The notes under the pieces: generated by a model
What the model was told of the DNA's origin: nothing
Seen by the model: only the letters and a program-made list of their open reading frames with translations
The model's database searches: none
Program-made: the position numbers and the translations under genes
Origin: Agrobacterium sp. RAC06
Lineage (GTDB): Bacteria; Pseudomonadota; Alphaproteobacteria; Rhizobiales; Rhizobiaceae
Direction: 5' to 3'
Assembly: GCF_001713475.1 (NCBI RefSeq)
Contig: NZ_CP016499.1
Location: 3,006,501-3,070,500 of the forward strand
Length of the DNA: 64,000 nt
In this document: positions 1-7,869 of the stretch, one piece after another
Layout of the letters: the number at the start of each line of letters is the position of its first letter
Numbering within the stretch: the stretch's first letter is position 1

Positions 1-928
1 TGCCGAAGGCCGCGCCGCTCAAGCGGAAGCCTTCGATCGCTTCTTCCGGGTTCTGGTGCTGCGCCTTCATGAACCAGCGCGGCTCGTAGGCGCCGATCGG
101 CATGATGGCGATCCTGATGTCGCCATGCTTTGCCTTGATCTCGCGATAGTGCTTTCCTTCGGCATAGCCGGTATCGCCGATGTGATAGATCTTGCCGCCT
201 GGCGTCTCGATGACGAAGGCAGCCCAGAGCGCCATGCGCCGGTCGCCCATACCGCGCGCCGACCAGTGATGGCAGGGCTCGCAATGGATGGCCACGCCCT
301 TACCGATCTCGACCCGGTCACCCCAATCCATGACATCAGCCACCATGCCCGGCATGTCGTCGCGCATGATGGTGTCGTTGCCGAGGGTGGTGACGATGCG
401 CGGATTGTCCCGCCTGAAGAGGCGCCTCAGCGTTGCAGTGTCGAGATGGTCGTAGTGATTGTGGGTGACGATCACGATGTCGATCTTTGGCAAGTCGTCG
501 AAGGTGACGCCCGGCGGATTGTTGCGCTTCGGTCCGGCAAAGGAGACAGGGCTTGCGCGTTCCGACCAGACCGGATCGGTCAGGATGTTCAGGCCGGCCG
601 TTTGGATGAGAAGCGTCGCGTGGCCGACCATGGTCACGACGAGCCGGCTTCCTTCAACGCGAGGTTCCGGTTTCATCGTTACGACATCGGCAGCCTGGGC
701 CGGTCTTGGCCACTCGATCTTGCCGCCGCCGAACTGCCAGCGGAGCAGATCGGAGAAGCCACGCGGCTCTTCGCCGCCCGGGTTGAAGAATACCTTGCCG
801 TCGAAATGGTCGGAGATCGGACCGGAATAATAGCGGTTGCCCGCATGTGCCTCGCGCAAGCCGAGACCTCCGAGTGTTGCGGCAACGAGGCCGAAGCCCG
901 ACCATTTGAGAAAGCTGCGTCTGTTCAT
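1..928 (-). CDS. MBL-fold metallo-hydrolase (NAPE-PLD-like), Tat-exported, 3' part outside window
   Basis: The reading frame runs off the left edge, leaving about 309 codons of N-terminal and central sequence. The N-terminus is a Tat signal: NRRSFLKWSGFG, a hydrophobic stretch and an AHA cleavage site near residue 29. The metal-binding signature THNHYDHLD and a downstream HHWSARG segment match beta-lactamase-fold hydrolases of the NAPE-phospholipase D / UlaG-like group, which cleave phosphoester or lactone-type substrates. The substrate here is unknown; the signal implies periplasmic action. It is divergent from ffh with about 300 bp between. ATG at 926-928 is chosen because it places the twin-arginine motif at the start. 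Confidence 0.85.
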   Translation of the reverse strand, partial: MNRRSFLKWSGFGLVAATLGGLGLREAHAGNRYYSGPISDHFDGKVFFNPGGEEPRGFSDLLRWQFGGGKIEWPRPAQAADVVTMKPEPRVEGSRLVVTMVGHATLLIQTAGLNILTDPVWSERASPVSFAGPKRNNPPGVTFDDLPKIDIVIVTHNHYDHLDTATLRRLFRRDNPRIVTTLGNDTIMRDDMPGMVADVMDWGDRVEIGKGVAIHCEPCHHWSARGMGDRRMALWAAFVIETPGGKIYHIGDTGYAEGKHYREIKAKHGDIRIAIMPIGAYEPRWFMKAQHQNPEEAIEGFRLSGAAFG

Positions 929-1020
929 GGCTTACCCATATGTGGTTTTGTCAATTCTACGGCAATAGGCCCGCCGCAGATTGCTGGATGCAGCGGATCT
1001 CCCGAAAAATCGGGGCTTTG

Positions 1021-1050
1021 CTTGACTTCCCGACCGTTTTCCTGTTTATC
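1021..1050 (+). promoter_or_regulatory. Candidate sigma-70-type promoter of ffh
   Basis: CTTGAC at 1021-1026 matches the alphaproteobacterial -35 box exactly. A GTTTAT/TTTATC sequence at 1044-1050 is a weak -10 at 17-18 bp spacing. It would start a transcript near 1057, some 180 nt upstream of ffh, leaving room for the structured leader. Nothing else stands out in the 308-bp gap 929-1236. Confidence 0.4.
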
Positions 1051-1090
1051 CGCCGCAATCTGCGAAGAGACGAGCACTCCGAGCCGCCGA

Positions 1091-1164
1091 CCGGGACCCG
1101 AACAGGTATAAAGAGATCCCGGAGGTCAACACCCGACAGCGCGTTGCGCCCTCGGGTGCTTTTT
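1091..1164 (+). promoter_or_regulatory. Structured ffh leader: two hairpins, the second terminator-like
   Basis: Hairpin 1 pairs CCGGGA (1091-1096) with TCCCGG (1117-1122). Hairpin 2 pairs CACCCGA (1130-1136) with TCGGGTG (1152-1158) and is followed by CTTTTT (1159-1164), like an intrinsic terminator. It lies between the candidate promoter and the ffh start, so it could be an attenuator or the end of a short leader RNA. Function is inferred from structure only. Confidence 0.4.
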
Positions 1165-1236
1165 GGCTTTGCGTCTTGTTTTCCGCGCGGAGAAGACCGA
1201 GGTTTGGGGTTCCCCGAACCATGCAAGGAAGAGCCG

Positions 1237-2808
1237 ATGTTTGAGAACCTCCAGGACCGTCTTGGCTCCATTCTGAATGGACTGACCGGCCGTGGCGCAC
1301 TGTCCGAGGCGGATGTCTCGGCTGCTCTGCGCGAGGTCCGTCGTGCCCTTCTTGAGGCCGATGTTGCTCTCGAGGTGGTCCGCGCCTTCACCGACAAGGT
1401 TCGTGAAAAGGCTGTTGGCGCCTCGGTCCTGAAGTCGATCAAGCCCGGGCAGATGGTCGTCAAGATCGTCCATGACGAGCTGGTCGAGATGCTTGGCACC
1501 GAAGGTGTGTCGATCGACCTCAATGCCGCAGCTCCCGTTGTCATCATGATGGTCGGTCTGCAGGGCTCGGGTAAGACGACGACATCGGGCAAGATCGCCA
1601 AGCGGCTGACGGATCGTGACAAGAAGAAGGTCCTGATGGCCTCGCTCGACACGCGTCGTCCGGCCGCCCAGGAACAGCTGCGTCAGCTCGGCGTGCAGAC
1701 CGGCATCGATACCCTGCCTGTTATCGCCGGTCAGTCGCCGACCGATATCGCGAGCCGCGCCGTCCAGGCCGCGAAGCTCGGCGGCCATGACGTGGTCATC
1801 CTCGACACCGCCGGCCGTACGCATATCGACGAGCCGCTGATGATGGAAATGGCCGAGATCAAGTCTCGCGCCAAGCCGCATGAAATCCTGCTGGTCGCAG
1901 ACTCGCTGACCGGTCAGGACGCCGTCAATCTCGCCCGCAATTTTGATGAACGCGTCGGGATCACCGGCCTCGTTCTGACCCGCATGGACGGCGATGGCCG
2001 CGGCGGTGCGGCGCTCTCGATGCGCGCCGTCACCGGCAAGCCGATCAAGCTGATCGGTGTCGGCGAGAAGATGACGGAACTCGACGAGTTCCATCCCCGC
2101 CGTATCGCCGACCGCATCCTTGGCATGGGCGACATCGTCTCGCTGGTCGAGAAGGCTGCCGAGAACATCGACGCGGACAAAGCCCGCGCCATGGCCGAGA
2201 AGATGGCCAAGGGCAAGTTCGACCTCAACGACCTCGCCGAGCAGATCAAGCAGATGCAGGCCATGGGCGGCATGGGCGGGATCATGGGCATGATGCCGGG
2301 CATGGCCGGCATGAAGGACAAGATCTCGGCCGCCGGCCTCGATGACAAGGTGTTCAAGCGCCAGCTCGCCATCATCTCCTCGATGACCAAGGCTGAGCGC
2401 GCCAATCCCGACGTTCTGAAACATTCCCGGAAGAAGCGCATCGCAGCCGGCTCCGGCACCGATGCCTCCGACATCAATAAACTGCTCAAGATGCATCGCC
2501 AGATGGCCGACATGATGAAAGCCATGGGCGGCAAAAAGGGCGGCGGCATGATGAAGCAGATGATGGGCGGCCTCGCTTCGAAGATGGGCCTCGGCGGCAT
2601 GGGTGGCGGCATGGGCATGCCGGATCTGTCGAATATGGATCCGAAGCAGCTCGAGGCGCTTGCCAAGCAGGCGGAAGCGGCCGGCATGAAGCCTGGCAGC
2701 TTGCCAGGTCTGGGTGCTGGTGGCCTGCCGGGTCTTGGTGGTCCGAAGCTTCCCGGCCTCGGCGGTGGCGGTTTCCCGGGCCTTCCAGGCCTGCCGAAGA
2801 AGAAGTGA
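1237..2808 (+). CDS. ffh: Signal recognition particle protein Ffh
   Basis: 523-residue GTPase that, with SRP RNA, carries signal-bearing ribosomes to FtsY at the inner membrane. The NG domain shows G1 GLQGSGKTTT near residue 107, DTAGRTHID near 190 and TRMDGDGRGG near 248. The M domain from about 300 is rich in Met and Gly and ends in a Gly/Pro/Leu tail typical of rhizobial Ffh. Longer upstream starts in frame lack support; ATG 1237 has AAGGAAGAG just upstream and begins MFENLQDRL, the usual N-terminus. It heads the cluster with chorismate mutase (10-bp gap) and rpsP. Confidence 0.97.
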   Translation: MFENLQDRLGSILNGLTGRGALSEADVSAALREVRRALLEADVALEVVRAFTDKVREKAVGASVLKSIKPGQMVVKIVHDELVEMLGTEGVSIDLNAAAPVVIMMVGLQGSGKTTTSGKIAKRLTDRDKKKVLMASLDTRRPAAQEQLRQLGVQTGIDTLPVIAGQSPTDIASRAVQAAKLGGHDVVILDTAGRTHIDEPLMMEMAEIKSRAKPHEILLVADSLTGQDAVNLARNFDERVGITGLVLTRMDGDGRGGAALSMRAVTGKPIKLIGVGEKMTELDEFHPRRIADRILGMGDIVSLVEKAAENIDADKARAMAEKMAKGKFDLNDLAEQIKQMQAMGGMGGIMGMMPGMAGMKDKISAAGLDDKVFKRQLAIISSMTKAERANPDVLKHSRKKRIAAGSGTDASDINKLLKMHRQMADMMKAMGGKKGGGMMKQMMGGLASKMGLGGMGGGMGMPDLSNMDPKQLEALAKQAEAAGMKPGSLPGLGAGGLPGLGGPKLPGLGGGGFPGLPGLPKKK

Positions 2809-2818
2809 GAGGGCGCCG

Positions 2819-3139
2819 ATGATTGATCCGTCCGTCAAGGAACAGCTTTCCGGCTATCGCCAGTCGATCGACAATATCGATGCGGCGCTGGTCCACATGC
2901 TGGCGGAACGCTTCCGCTGCACCAAGGCCGTCGGCGTGCTGAAGGCCACACACGAATTGCCGCCCGCCGATCCGGCGCGCGAGGAATACCAGATTACCCG
3001 CCTGCGCCGTCTGGCTCAGGATGCCAATCTGGACCCGGATTTCGCCGAGAAGTTCCTGAACTTCATCATCAAGGAAGTCATCCGGCATCATGAAGCCATT
3101 GCCGCCGAACATGGCGGTGCAATCGAAAAGACCGCCTGA
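2819..3139 (+). CDS. Chorismate mutase (AroQ class, monofunctional)
   Basis: 106-residue all-alpha protein that converts chorismate to prephenate for Phe/Tyr synthesis in the cytoplasm. Residues expected in the E. coli P-protein type active site are visible with an offset of about three: R14, R31, K42 and the D51/R54/E55 group. It carries no fused prephenate dehydratase or dehydrogenase domain. The gene begins 10 bp after ffh and precedes rpsP by 64 bp, a placement typical of Rhizobiaceae. ATG 2819 is chosen because the sequence before it overlaps ffh and is not mutase-like. Confidence 0.9.
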   Translation: MIDPSVKEQLSGYRQSIDNIDAALVHMLAERFRCTKAVGVLKATHELPPADPAREEYQITRLRRLAQDANLDPDFAEKFLNFIIKEVIRHHEAIAAEHGGAIEKTA

Positions 3140-3203
3140 CGGCGGCCTCAACAAGAACAGGGTTTGCTGCGGCGACCTGAACTAAACCTCAAGGAGTATT
3201 CAC

Positions 3204-3578
3204 ATGTCCCTCAAGATTCGTCTCGCCCGCGGTGGTTCCAAGAAGCGCCCGTATTACCAGATCGTCGTTGCCGACGCCCGCGCACCGCGCGACGGCCGCT
3301 TCCTCGACAAGGTCGGTTCCTGGAATCCGATGCTCGGCAAGGACAACGAAAAGCGCGTCGAGCTGGACGCAGACGCCATCAAGGCCTGGGTTGCCAAGGG
3401 CGCCCAGCCGACCGACCGCGTTCTGCGCTTCATGGCTGAAGCCGGTCTCGCCGAGCGCGCGACCCGCAGCAACCCGGACAAGGCAAAGCCGGGCAAGAAG
3501 GCTCAGGAGCGCGCTGCCGAGCGTGCCCAGAAGGCTGCTGACGCTGCTGCTGCCGCTTCGGAAGCTGCTGCAGAATAA
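3204..3578 (+). CDS. rpsP: 30S ribosomal protein bS16
   Basis: 124-residue ribosomal protein. The core ([11 protein letters not shown] to about residue 80, including [12 protein letters not shown] and VGSWNP) is standard bS16. Beyond it lies an extension of about 40 residues rich in Ala, Lys and Glu, common in alphaproteobacteria and probably disordered. A strong AAGGAG (3191-3196) lies 7 nt before ATG 3204. A strong terminator follows at 3600-3630, so rpsP probably closes the ffh-side transcript and rimM-trmD need another promoter or readthrough. Confidence 0.97.
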   Translation: MSLKIRLARGGSKKRPYYQIVVADARAPRDGRFLDKVGSWNPMLGKDNEKRVELDADAIKAWVAKGAQPTDRVLRFMAEAGLAERATRSNPDKAKPGKKAQERAAERAQKAADAAAAASEAAAE

Positions 3579-3599
3579 TCGGCATAAAGCCGTTTCCAG

Positions 3600-3630
3600 C
3601 GGGCGGTGGGTCATCCCACCGCCCGTTTTT
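3600..3630 (+). terminator. Intrinsic terminator after rpsP
   Basis: An 11-bp GC-rich stem (3600-3610 with 3615-3625), loop TCAT and then TTTTT (3626-3630). It is the best textbook terminator in the first 5 kb. Confidence 0.9.
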
Positions 3631-3658
3631 GCGTTTTCTTTCCGGTCGCTTCCGCCTG

Positions 3659-3922
3659 ATACCAAGTGTCAATGATAGGAACCGATAGGATGGCTTATTG
3701 TGGGTTTCTGGCTAGGCGCGGCGCGCCGGGCGATGCTGTCGCATCGGCCAAGCGGCGCAACAACGCCAGAGGCCCACAATAAGCCACCTTTGGTCGGCTT
3801 CCCGCCCGTTCTGGCGTCGTCGAGTTCCTTGACCGATGCGCCAGCATCGCTCTTCGGACCTCTCCTAGCCAGAAAGGGCGGTCGAGCCGATCCTATGGGT
3901 TCCTATCATCGACACTTGGTAT
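3659..3922. repeat. 264-bp complex palindromic intergenic element (MITE-like or mosaic repeat)
   Basis: Terminal inverted arms of 33 bp (3659-3691 and 3890-3922) match at all but two positions, beginning ATACCAAGTGTC. Inside, GGCTTATTGTGGG (3692-3704) is the exact inverse of 3773-3785, and TTTCTGGCTAGG (3705-3716) the exact inverse of 3864-3875, so the pairs interleave. CGATGC/GCATCG mini-hairpins occur twice. It fills almost the whole gap between rpsP and rimM, has no convincing gene, and looks like a mobile palindromic element such as those of rhizobial intergenic mosaics. I cannot assign it to a named family. Confidence 0.8.
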
Positions 3923-3966
3923 AAAAGGAATGTCGAACCGAGGTGTGTGCAGGACCGTTCCCACTC

Positions 3967-4545
3967 ATGAGCAAGCTTGAAAATCCGATACTGATGGCCG
4001 TGATCGGTGCCGCCCAGGGGCTCCGGGGCGAGGTGCGGGTCAAGACCTTCACCGAGGATCCGCTCGGTCTCGGTGACTATGGCGTCCTCTATGCGGCTGA
4101 CGGGCGAAAATTCGAGATCCTCGAAATCCGTGACGGCAAGACGGTTGCCGTTGTGCGTTTCCGCGGGATCAACGATCGCAATGCCGCTGAAGCACTCAAC
4201 GGCACCGAGCTTTTCGTCGATCGTGATGCGCTGCCGGATGACGATCTCGACGAGGACGAATTCTACTACGCCGATCTCGAAGGTCTCGAGGTCTATGATG
4301 CCGAGAACAATCACTATGGTGCTGTGACCGCCGTCTATGATTTCGGCGCCGGTGACCTGCTCGAGTTGAAGGGCCCCGGCAAGCGCCCCGTGCTTATTCC
4401 CTTTTCCGAAGCGGCCGTGCTCGAGATCGATCTCGAAGGCGGACGCCTGCTTGTCGATCCGATTGCAGCGGGCCTGAAGGATGATGGGGAAGAGAAGCCC
4501 TACGGCAATGCCGGCGGCAAGCCGCGGCCGAACAATGGCCGCTGA
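3967..4545 (+). CDS. rimM: Ribosome maturation factor RimM
   Basis: 192-residue 30S assembly factor that binds uS19 and helps mature the 16S 3' domain. The N-terminal RimM barrel spans about residues 8-90 ([17 protein letters not shown] near the start), the C-terminal PRC barrel about 98-175 ([29 protein letters not shown]). The Pro/Gly/Asn tail is unstructured. ATG 3967 gives the usual [14 protein letters not shown] start; GTG 3943 in frame is possible but adds residues not seen in the family. No clear Shine-Dalgarno lies before 3967. trmD follows after 7 bp. Confidence 0.93.
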   Translation: MSKLENPILMAVIGAAQGLRGEVRVKTFTEDPLGLGDYGVLYAADGRKFEILEIRDGKTVAVVRFRGINDRNAAEALNGTELFVDRDALPDDDLDEDEFYYADLEGLEVYDAENNHYGAVTAVYDFGAGDLLELKGPGKRPVLIPFSEAAVLEIDLEGGRLLVDPIAAGLKDDGEEKPYGNAGGKPRPNNGR

Positions 4546-4552
4546 CCGCGCC

Positions 4553-5245
4553 ATGCCCTTCAAGGCCTCCATCCTGACGCTCTATCCGGACATGTTTCCC
4601 GGCCATCTCGGGCTGGCCTTGGCGGGCCGGGCGCTGGAGCGCGGCGACTGGGCGATCGAAGCAGTCCAGATCCGCGATTTCGCGGAGGACAAGCACCGCA
4701 GCGTTGACGATACGCCGTCGGGCGGCGGTGCCGGGATGGTGCTTCGGCCCGATGTGCTTGCGCGCGCAATTGATTCCATAGCCGACGATGGACGGCCGCG
4801 GCTGCTGATGAGCCCGCGCGGTCGTCCGCTGACGCAGGAACGTGTTCGGGAACTCGCTGAAGGCGAGGGCGTAGTCATCGTCTGCGGTCGTTTTGAAGGC
4901 GTCGATCAACGGGTTATCGATGCGCGCCAGCTCGAAGAAGTCTCGATCGGTGATTACATTCTTTCCGGCGGCGAGCCGGCAGCGCTGACGCTGCTGGATG
5001 CGGTGGTGCGCATTTTGCCCGGCGTGATGGGCAACCAACTGTCCGGCGTGCATGAAAGTTTCGAAGGCGGGCTGCTAGAACACCCCCAATACACGCGCCC
5101 CCAGGTCTTCGAGGGGCGGGAAATTCCCGAAGTGCTGACGTCGGGAAATCACGCAGCCATTGAAAAATGGCGCCATGAGCAGGCGGTGAAGCTCACCCGC
5201 GAACGGCGCCCTGACCTGCTGCCCAATCAGCCGGTCAAGAAGTAG
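4553..5245 (+). CDS. trmD: tRNA (guanine-N1-)-methyltransferase TrmD
   Basis: About 230 residues. TrmD methylates G37 at N1 in tRNAs with a G at 36, preventing +1 frameshifts; it is a SPOUT-fold dimer. The knot signatures [12 protein letters not shown] (near 110) and [13 protein letters not shown] (near 131) and the N-terminal [13 protein letters not shown] are present. ATG 4553 (MPFKAS) matches homologues; an in-frame ATG at 4535 overlapping the rimM stop is an alternative. The 3' end overlaps the convergent transporter gene by 19 bp. Confidence 0.95.
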   Translation: MPFKASILTLYPDMFPGHLGLALAGRALERGDWAIEAVQIRDFAEDKHRSVDDTPSGGGAGMVLRPDVLARAIDSIADDGRPRLLMSPRGRPLTQERVRELAEGEGVVIVCGRFEGVDQRVIDARQLEEVSIGDYILSGGEPAALTLLDAVVRILPGVMGNQLSGVHESFEGGLLEHPQYTRPQVFEGREIPEVLTSGNHAAIEKWRHEQAVKLTRERRPDLLPNQPVKK

Positions 5246-5973
5246 TAGGCGGCAAGGCCAAGTCCGGCCGCCACGACCAGCCAGCGCAGCACGTTCTGCG
5301 GCACTTTCTTGGCCATCGCGACGCCTGCATAACCGCCCATCGCTACAGCGGGGATCATGATGGCCGCATGCAGCCAGGATAGTGCGCCTGCACTGGCGAA
5401 GATCACGATGGCGACGGCCGCGATAACGATCGACAGGAAGTTCTTCAGCGCGTTCAGCCGGTGATAGTCGCCGCCGCTTGCCAAGCCCAGCGAGGCGAGC
5501 ATCATAATGCCCATTCCAGCGCCGAAGAAGCCACCGTAAAAGGATGTGACAGCCTGCATCACAAGGCCCAGAGGGCTTGCGGGATGGCTTTCGCCCTTGG
5601 TCTTCGGCCTCAGCTTGGGGCCGGCTGCAAAAATAGCGGTCGCACCGAACAGCAGCCAAGGGACCATGGAGCGGAAGGCCGGGTTCGACAGCGAGATCAG
5701 GAAGAGCGAACCGCCAACCGCTCCGACTGCCGAAACGATGCCGAGCACAATTGCGCCGCGCTTCATCTCCTTGAGCTCGGCGCGATAGGCAAGCGTAGAG
5801 GTGATATAGCCCGGAAACTGCGTGACCGATGAGGTCGCGTTGGCGCTGATCGGGGGAAGGCCGGCGAGGGTCAGCGCGCCGAAGGTCAGGAAGGTCCCAC
5901 CGCCCGCAATGGCATTCACTGCTCCCGAAAGAAAGCCGGATGCGAAGAGCAGGGCGATCAGAGCCATAGACAT
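5227..5973 (-). CDS. TSUP-family (TauE/SafE) membrane transporter
   Basis: 248-residue inner-membrane protein with about eight hydrophobic helices and the two TSUP half-repeats. The first has [15 protein letters not shown], the second [13 protein letters not shown]; both contain the Gly-rich re-entrant signature of sulfite/sulfoacetate exporters. The substrate is not predictable. ATG 5973 is preferred because GGAG lies nine bases upstream. The gene converges on trmD with their last 19 bp overlapping and is transcribed away from rplS, so it splits an otherwise co-directional translation cluster. Confidence 0.85.
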   Translation of the reverse strand: MSMALIALLFASGFLSGAVNAIAGGGTFLTFGALTLAGLPPISANATSSVTQFPGYITSTLAYRAELKEMKRGAIVLGIVSAVGAVGGSLFLISLSNPAFRSMVPWLLFGATAIFAAGPKLRPKTKGESHPASPLGLVMQAVTSFYGGFFGAGMGIMMLASLGLASGGDYHRLNALKNFLSIVIAAVAIVIFASAGALSWLHAAIMIPAVAMGGYAGVAMAKKVPQNVLRWLVVAAGLGLAAYYFLTG

Positions 5974-6251
5974 GCGAACTATCTCCACCGTGACGAGGAG
6001 GACGTGATAGGAGGAGAGTTCCTGCGCCGCAAGGCTTCGCACGGGATCGGCCATGCAAAAATTCGCCGCGTTAGGGGTGACAAGCGGAGCGTCTTGGTGT
6101 ATTGGCCGCCTCGGAAATGGGCTCTTCGCCCGTCTGCCACAACAAAGAACTGCGAATTCGCTCCGGCCCGTCAGGGTCAATATCCTCAGGCTCGTTCCAA
6201 GGGATCATCGTTGAGCGCTCTGGCTGTTTCAGAAGAAAACCGAGGTTAGAC

Positions 6252-6788
6252 ATGAACATCATTCAGCAGCTGGAAGCCGAACAGGCCGCCAAGATCGAAG
6301 CCAAGCGCAAGCTTCCGGAATTCTCCCCGGGCGACACCGTCCGCGTCAACGTTACCGTCAAGGAAGGCAACCGTACCCGCGTACAGGCCTATGAAGGCGT
6401 TTGCATTGCTCGTTCGGGCGGCGGCATCAATGAGAGCTTCACGGTTCGCAAGATCTCCTACGGCGAAGGCGTCGAGCGCGTATTCCCGGTCTACTCGCCG
6501 CTCGTCGAAAGCGTCGAAATCGTTCGCCGCGGTAAGGTCCGTCGCGCCAAGCTCTACTACCTGCGCGATCGTCGCGGCAAGTCGGCTCGTATCGTCGAGA
6601 ACACCGGCACCCGCGCTCGCAAGCTGAACGACGCCGAACGCGCCGCCGTTGCCGAAGAAAAGGCACGTCTGGAAGCCGAGAAGGTCGCCGCAGCACAGGC
6701 ACTGGCCGCCGAAAAGGCAGCAGCCGAAGCCGCTGAAAAGGCCGCTGCCGCTGAAGCTGCAGCAGCCGCAGAAGCTTCTGCCGAATAA
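6252..6788 (+). CDS. rplS: 50S ribosomal protein bL19
   Basis: 178-residue protein of the 30S-50S interface. The conserved core occupies about residues 1-120 ([42 protein letters not shown]). It is followed by about 50 residues made almost entirely of Ala, Glu and Lys, an extension usual in Rhizobiales. ATG 6252 is preceded by GAGG (6242-6245). Longer in-frame upstream sequence is not L19-like. A strong terminator follows at 6814. Confidence 0.97.
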   Translation: MNIIQQLEAEQAAKIEAKRKLPEFSPGDTVRVNVTVKEGNRTRVQAYEGVCIARSGGGINESFTVRKISYGEGVERVFPVYSPLVESVEIVRRGKVRRAKLYYLRDRRGKSARIVENTGTRARKLNDAERAAVAEEKARLEAEKVAAAQALAAEKAAAEAAEKAAAAEAAAAAEASAE

Positions 6789-6813
6789 GCAGCTGCCAGC
6801 ATACGAAATGACG

Positions 6814-6841
6814 AAAGGCTCCGGTTTCCGGAGCCTTTTTT
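6814..6841 (+). terminator. Intrinsic terminator after rplS
   Basis: AAAGGCTCCGG (6814-6824), loop TTT, CCGGAGCCTTT and a run of T to 6841. It ends the rplS transcript just before the convergent EamA gene. Confidence 0.9.
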
Positions 6842-6856
6842 CGTTTGGGCGGTCTG

Positions 6857-7687
6857 TCAGAGACTGACGCTGATAGCGCCGCCGGCCACGATGACGCATG
6901 CCACCAGGCGCCGGAACGTCAGAGGCTCACCCAGCAGTAGCGCGCCGATCAGAACCGCGAAGACAACGCTCGTTTCGCGCACCGCCGTGACGAGGCCCGC
7001 CGGGGCATAGGCGTAGGCCACGACGACGAGGCCATAGGCGAACATGGCAACGACGCCTCCGCCGGCCGCCTTCCAGGTCAGCGGCGAGCGCAGGTCGATC
7101 ACCAGGCCCCTGCGTGTCACGGCAAAGGCGATCGTGATCATGATGCCAAAGAGAAAGAGCACCCAGAGAGCATAGGCGATGGGTTCTTCGACCAGCTTCA
7201 CGCCGCGCGAATCGACCGTCGAATAGCAGGCGATGATGAGGCCGGTCGTCAGCGCAAAGAGGATCGACGAAGTTGCAGCCCGGGTTTTGCCCAGCGACAG
7301 GCTCATGATGCCGGTCGCGATCAGGATCACGCCCAGTGTTTGCCAGGGTCCCAGTACCTCACCAAAGAAGACGAGGCCACCCAGCGTGACAAGCAGAGGC
7401 ACGGTGCCGCGAACGATGGGATAGACCTGGCCGAGCTCGCCATGCCTGTAGGCTGCGACCAGGAACAGGCTGTAACCCACCTGCAGACCTGCCGAGGCCA
7501 GGATATAGGGCCACGCGGCGGCGCCCGGGATGGCAACGGTAAAGAGTAGGGGAAGCGTGATGATGCTTCCGGTCAGGCTCATGACGGTGATCGACCAGAG
7601 TCGATCGGCTCCGGTCCTCAAGAACGCATTCCAGCTGGCGTGCAGGATCGCGGCGACGAGCGCCAGCCCAATGGCAACGGCACTCAC
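6857..7687 (-). CDS. EamA/DMT-family transporter
   Basis: 276-residue inner-membrane protein with about ten transmembrane helices in two EamA halves (first near residues 1-130, second near 140-276). Typical small loops include FLRTGADRLWS and LLLGEPLTFRRL. DMT carriers export amino acids, sugars or metabolites; no substrate can be named. The start is GTG 7687 with a poor ribosome site. A 15-codon ATG mini-ORF (7684-7731) ends on this start codon (GTGA overlap), suggesting translational coupling. A near-perfect PHO box lies 65 bp upstream, which points to induction by phosphate starvation. Confidence 0.85.
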   Translation of the reverse strand: MSAVAIGLALVAAILHASWNAFLRTGADRLWSITVMSLTGSIITLPLLFTVAIPGAAAWPYILASAGLQVGYSLFLVAAYRHGELGQVYPIVRGTVPLLVTLGGLVFFGEVLGPWQTLGVILIATGIMSLSLGKTRAATSSILFALTTGLIIACYSTVDSRGVKLVEEPIAYALWVLFLFGIMITIAFAVTRRGLVIDLRSPLTWKAAGGGVVAMFAYGLVVVAYAYAPAGLVTAVRETSVVFAVLIGALLLGEPLTFRRLVACVIVAGGAISVSL

Positions 7688-7751
7688 GATCGCGACCGGC
7701 GGTGCGAGAGGGCAAATTCACTGATGTTCATGGGAGTTCCGCGGGCGGTAT

Positions 7752-7769
7752 GTGACAGTTTTATGACAT
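7752..7769 (-). promoter_or_regulatory. PHO box (PhoB site) upstream of the EamA gene
   Basis: On the minus strand the site reads ATGTCATAAAACTGTCAC: two 7-bp direct repeats of CTGTCAY separated by AAAA. It differs from the consensus only at the first base. It lies 65 bp before the GTG start, where PhoB replaces the -35 element. No strong -10 is visible. Confidence 0.65.
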
Positions 7770-7810
7770 CGCGACGATAGCCGCTTCGCCTGCCTTTGCA
7801 ACGGGGCGCC

Positions 7811-7843
7811 AAAAAGAAACCGCCCGCTTTTTAGCGGACGGTC
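7811..7843 (-). terminator. Intrinsic terminator of leuC
   Basis: Minus-strand hairpin ACCGTCCGC / GCGGGCGGT with one G-U pair and a TAAAAA loop, followed by TTCTTTTT. It lies 27 bp past the leuC stop. Confidence 0.8.
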
Positions 7844-7869
7844 ATTGATGTCATCAGTCTGATGCCGAC

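Noticed and set aside
1126..2838. Long open frame antisense to ffh, 570 codons
   Set aside because: It mirrors the ffh coding sequence in GC-rich DNA, is rich in His/Arg/Leu repeats and has no ribosome site or recognisable domain.
3700..3924. 74-codon frame inside the palindromic element
   Set aside because: It is made by the inverted repeats themselves, without a ribosome site or a recognisable domain.
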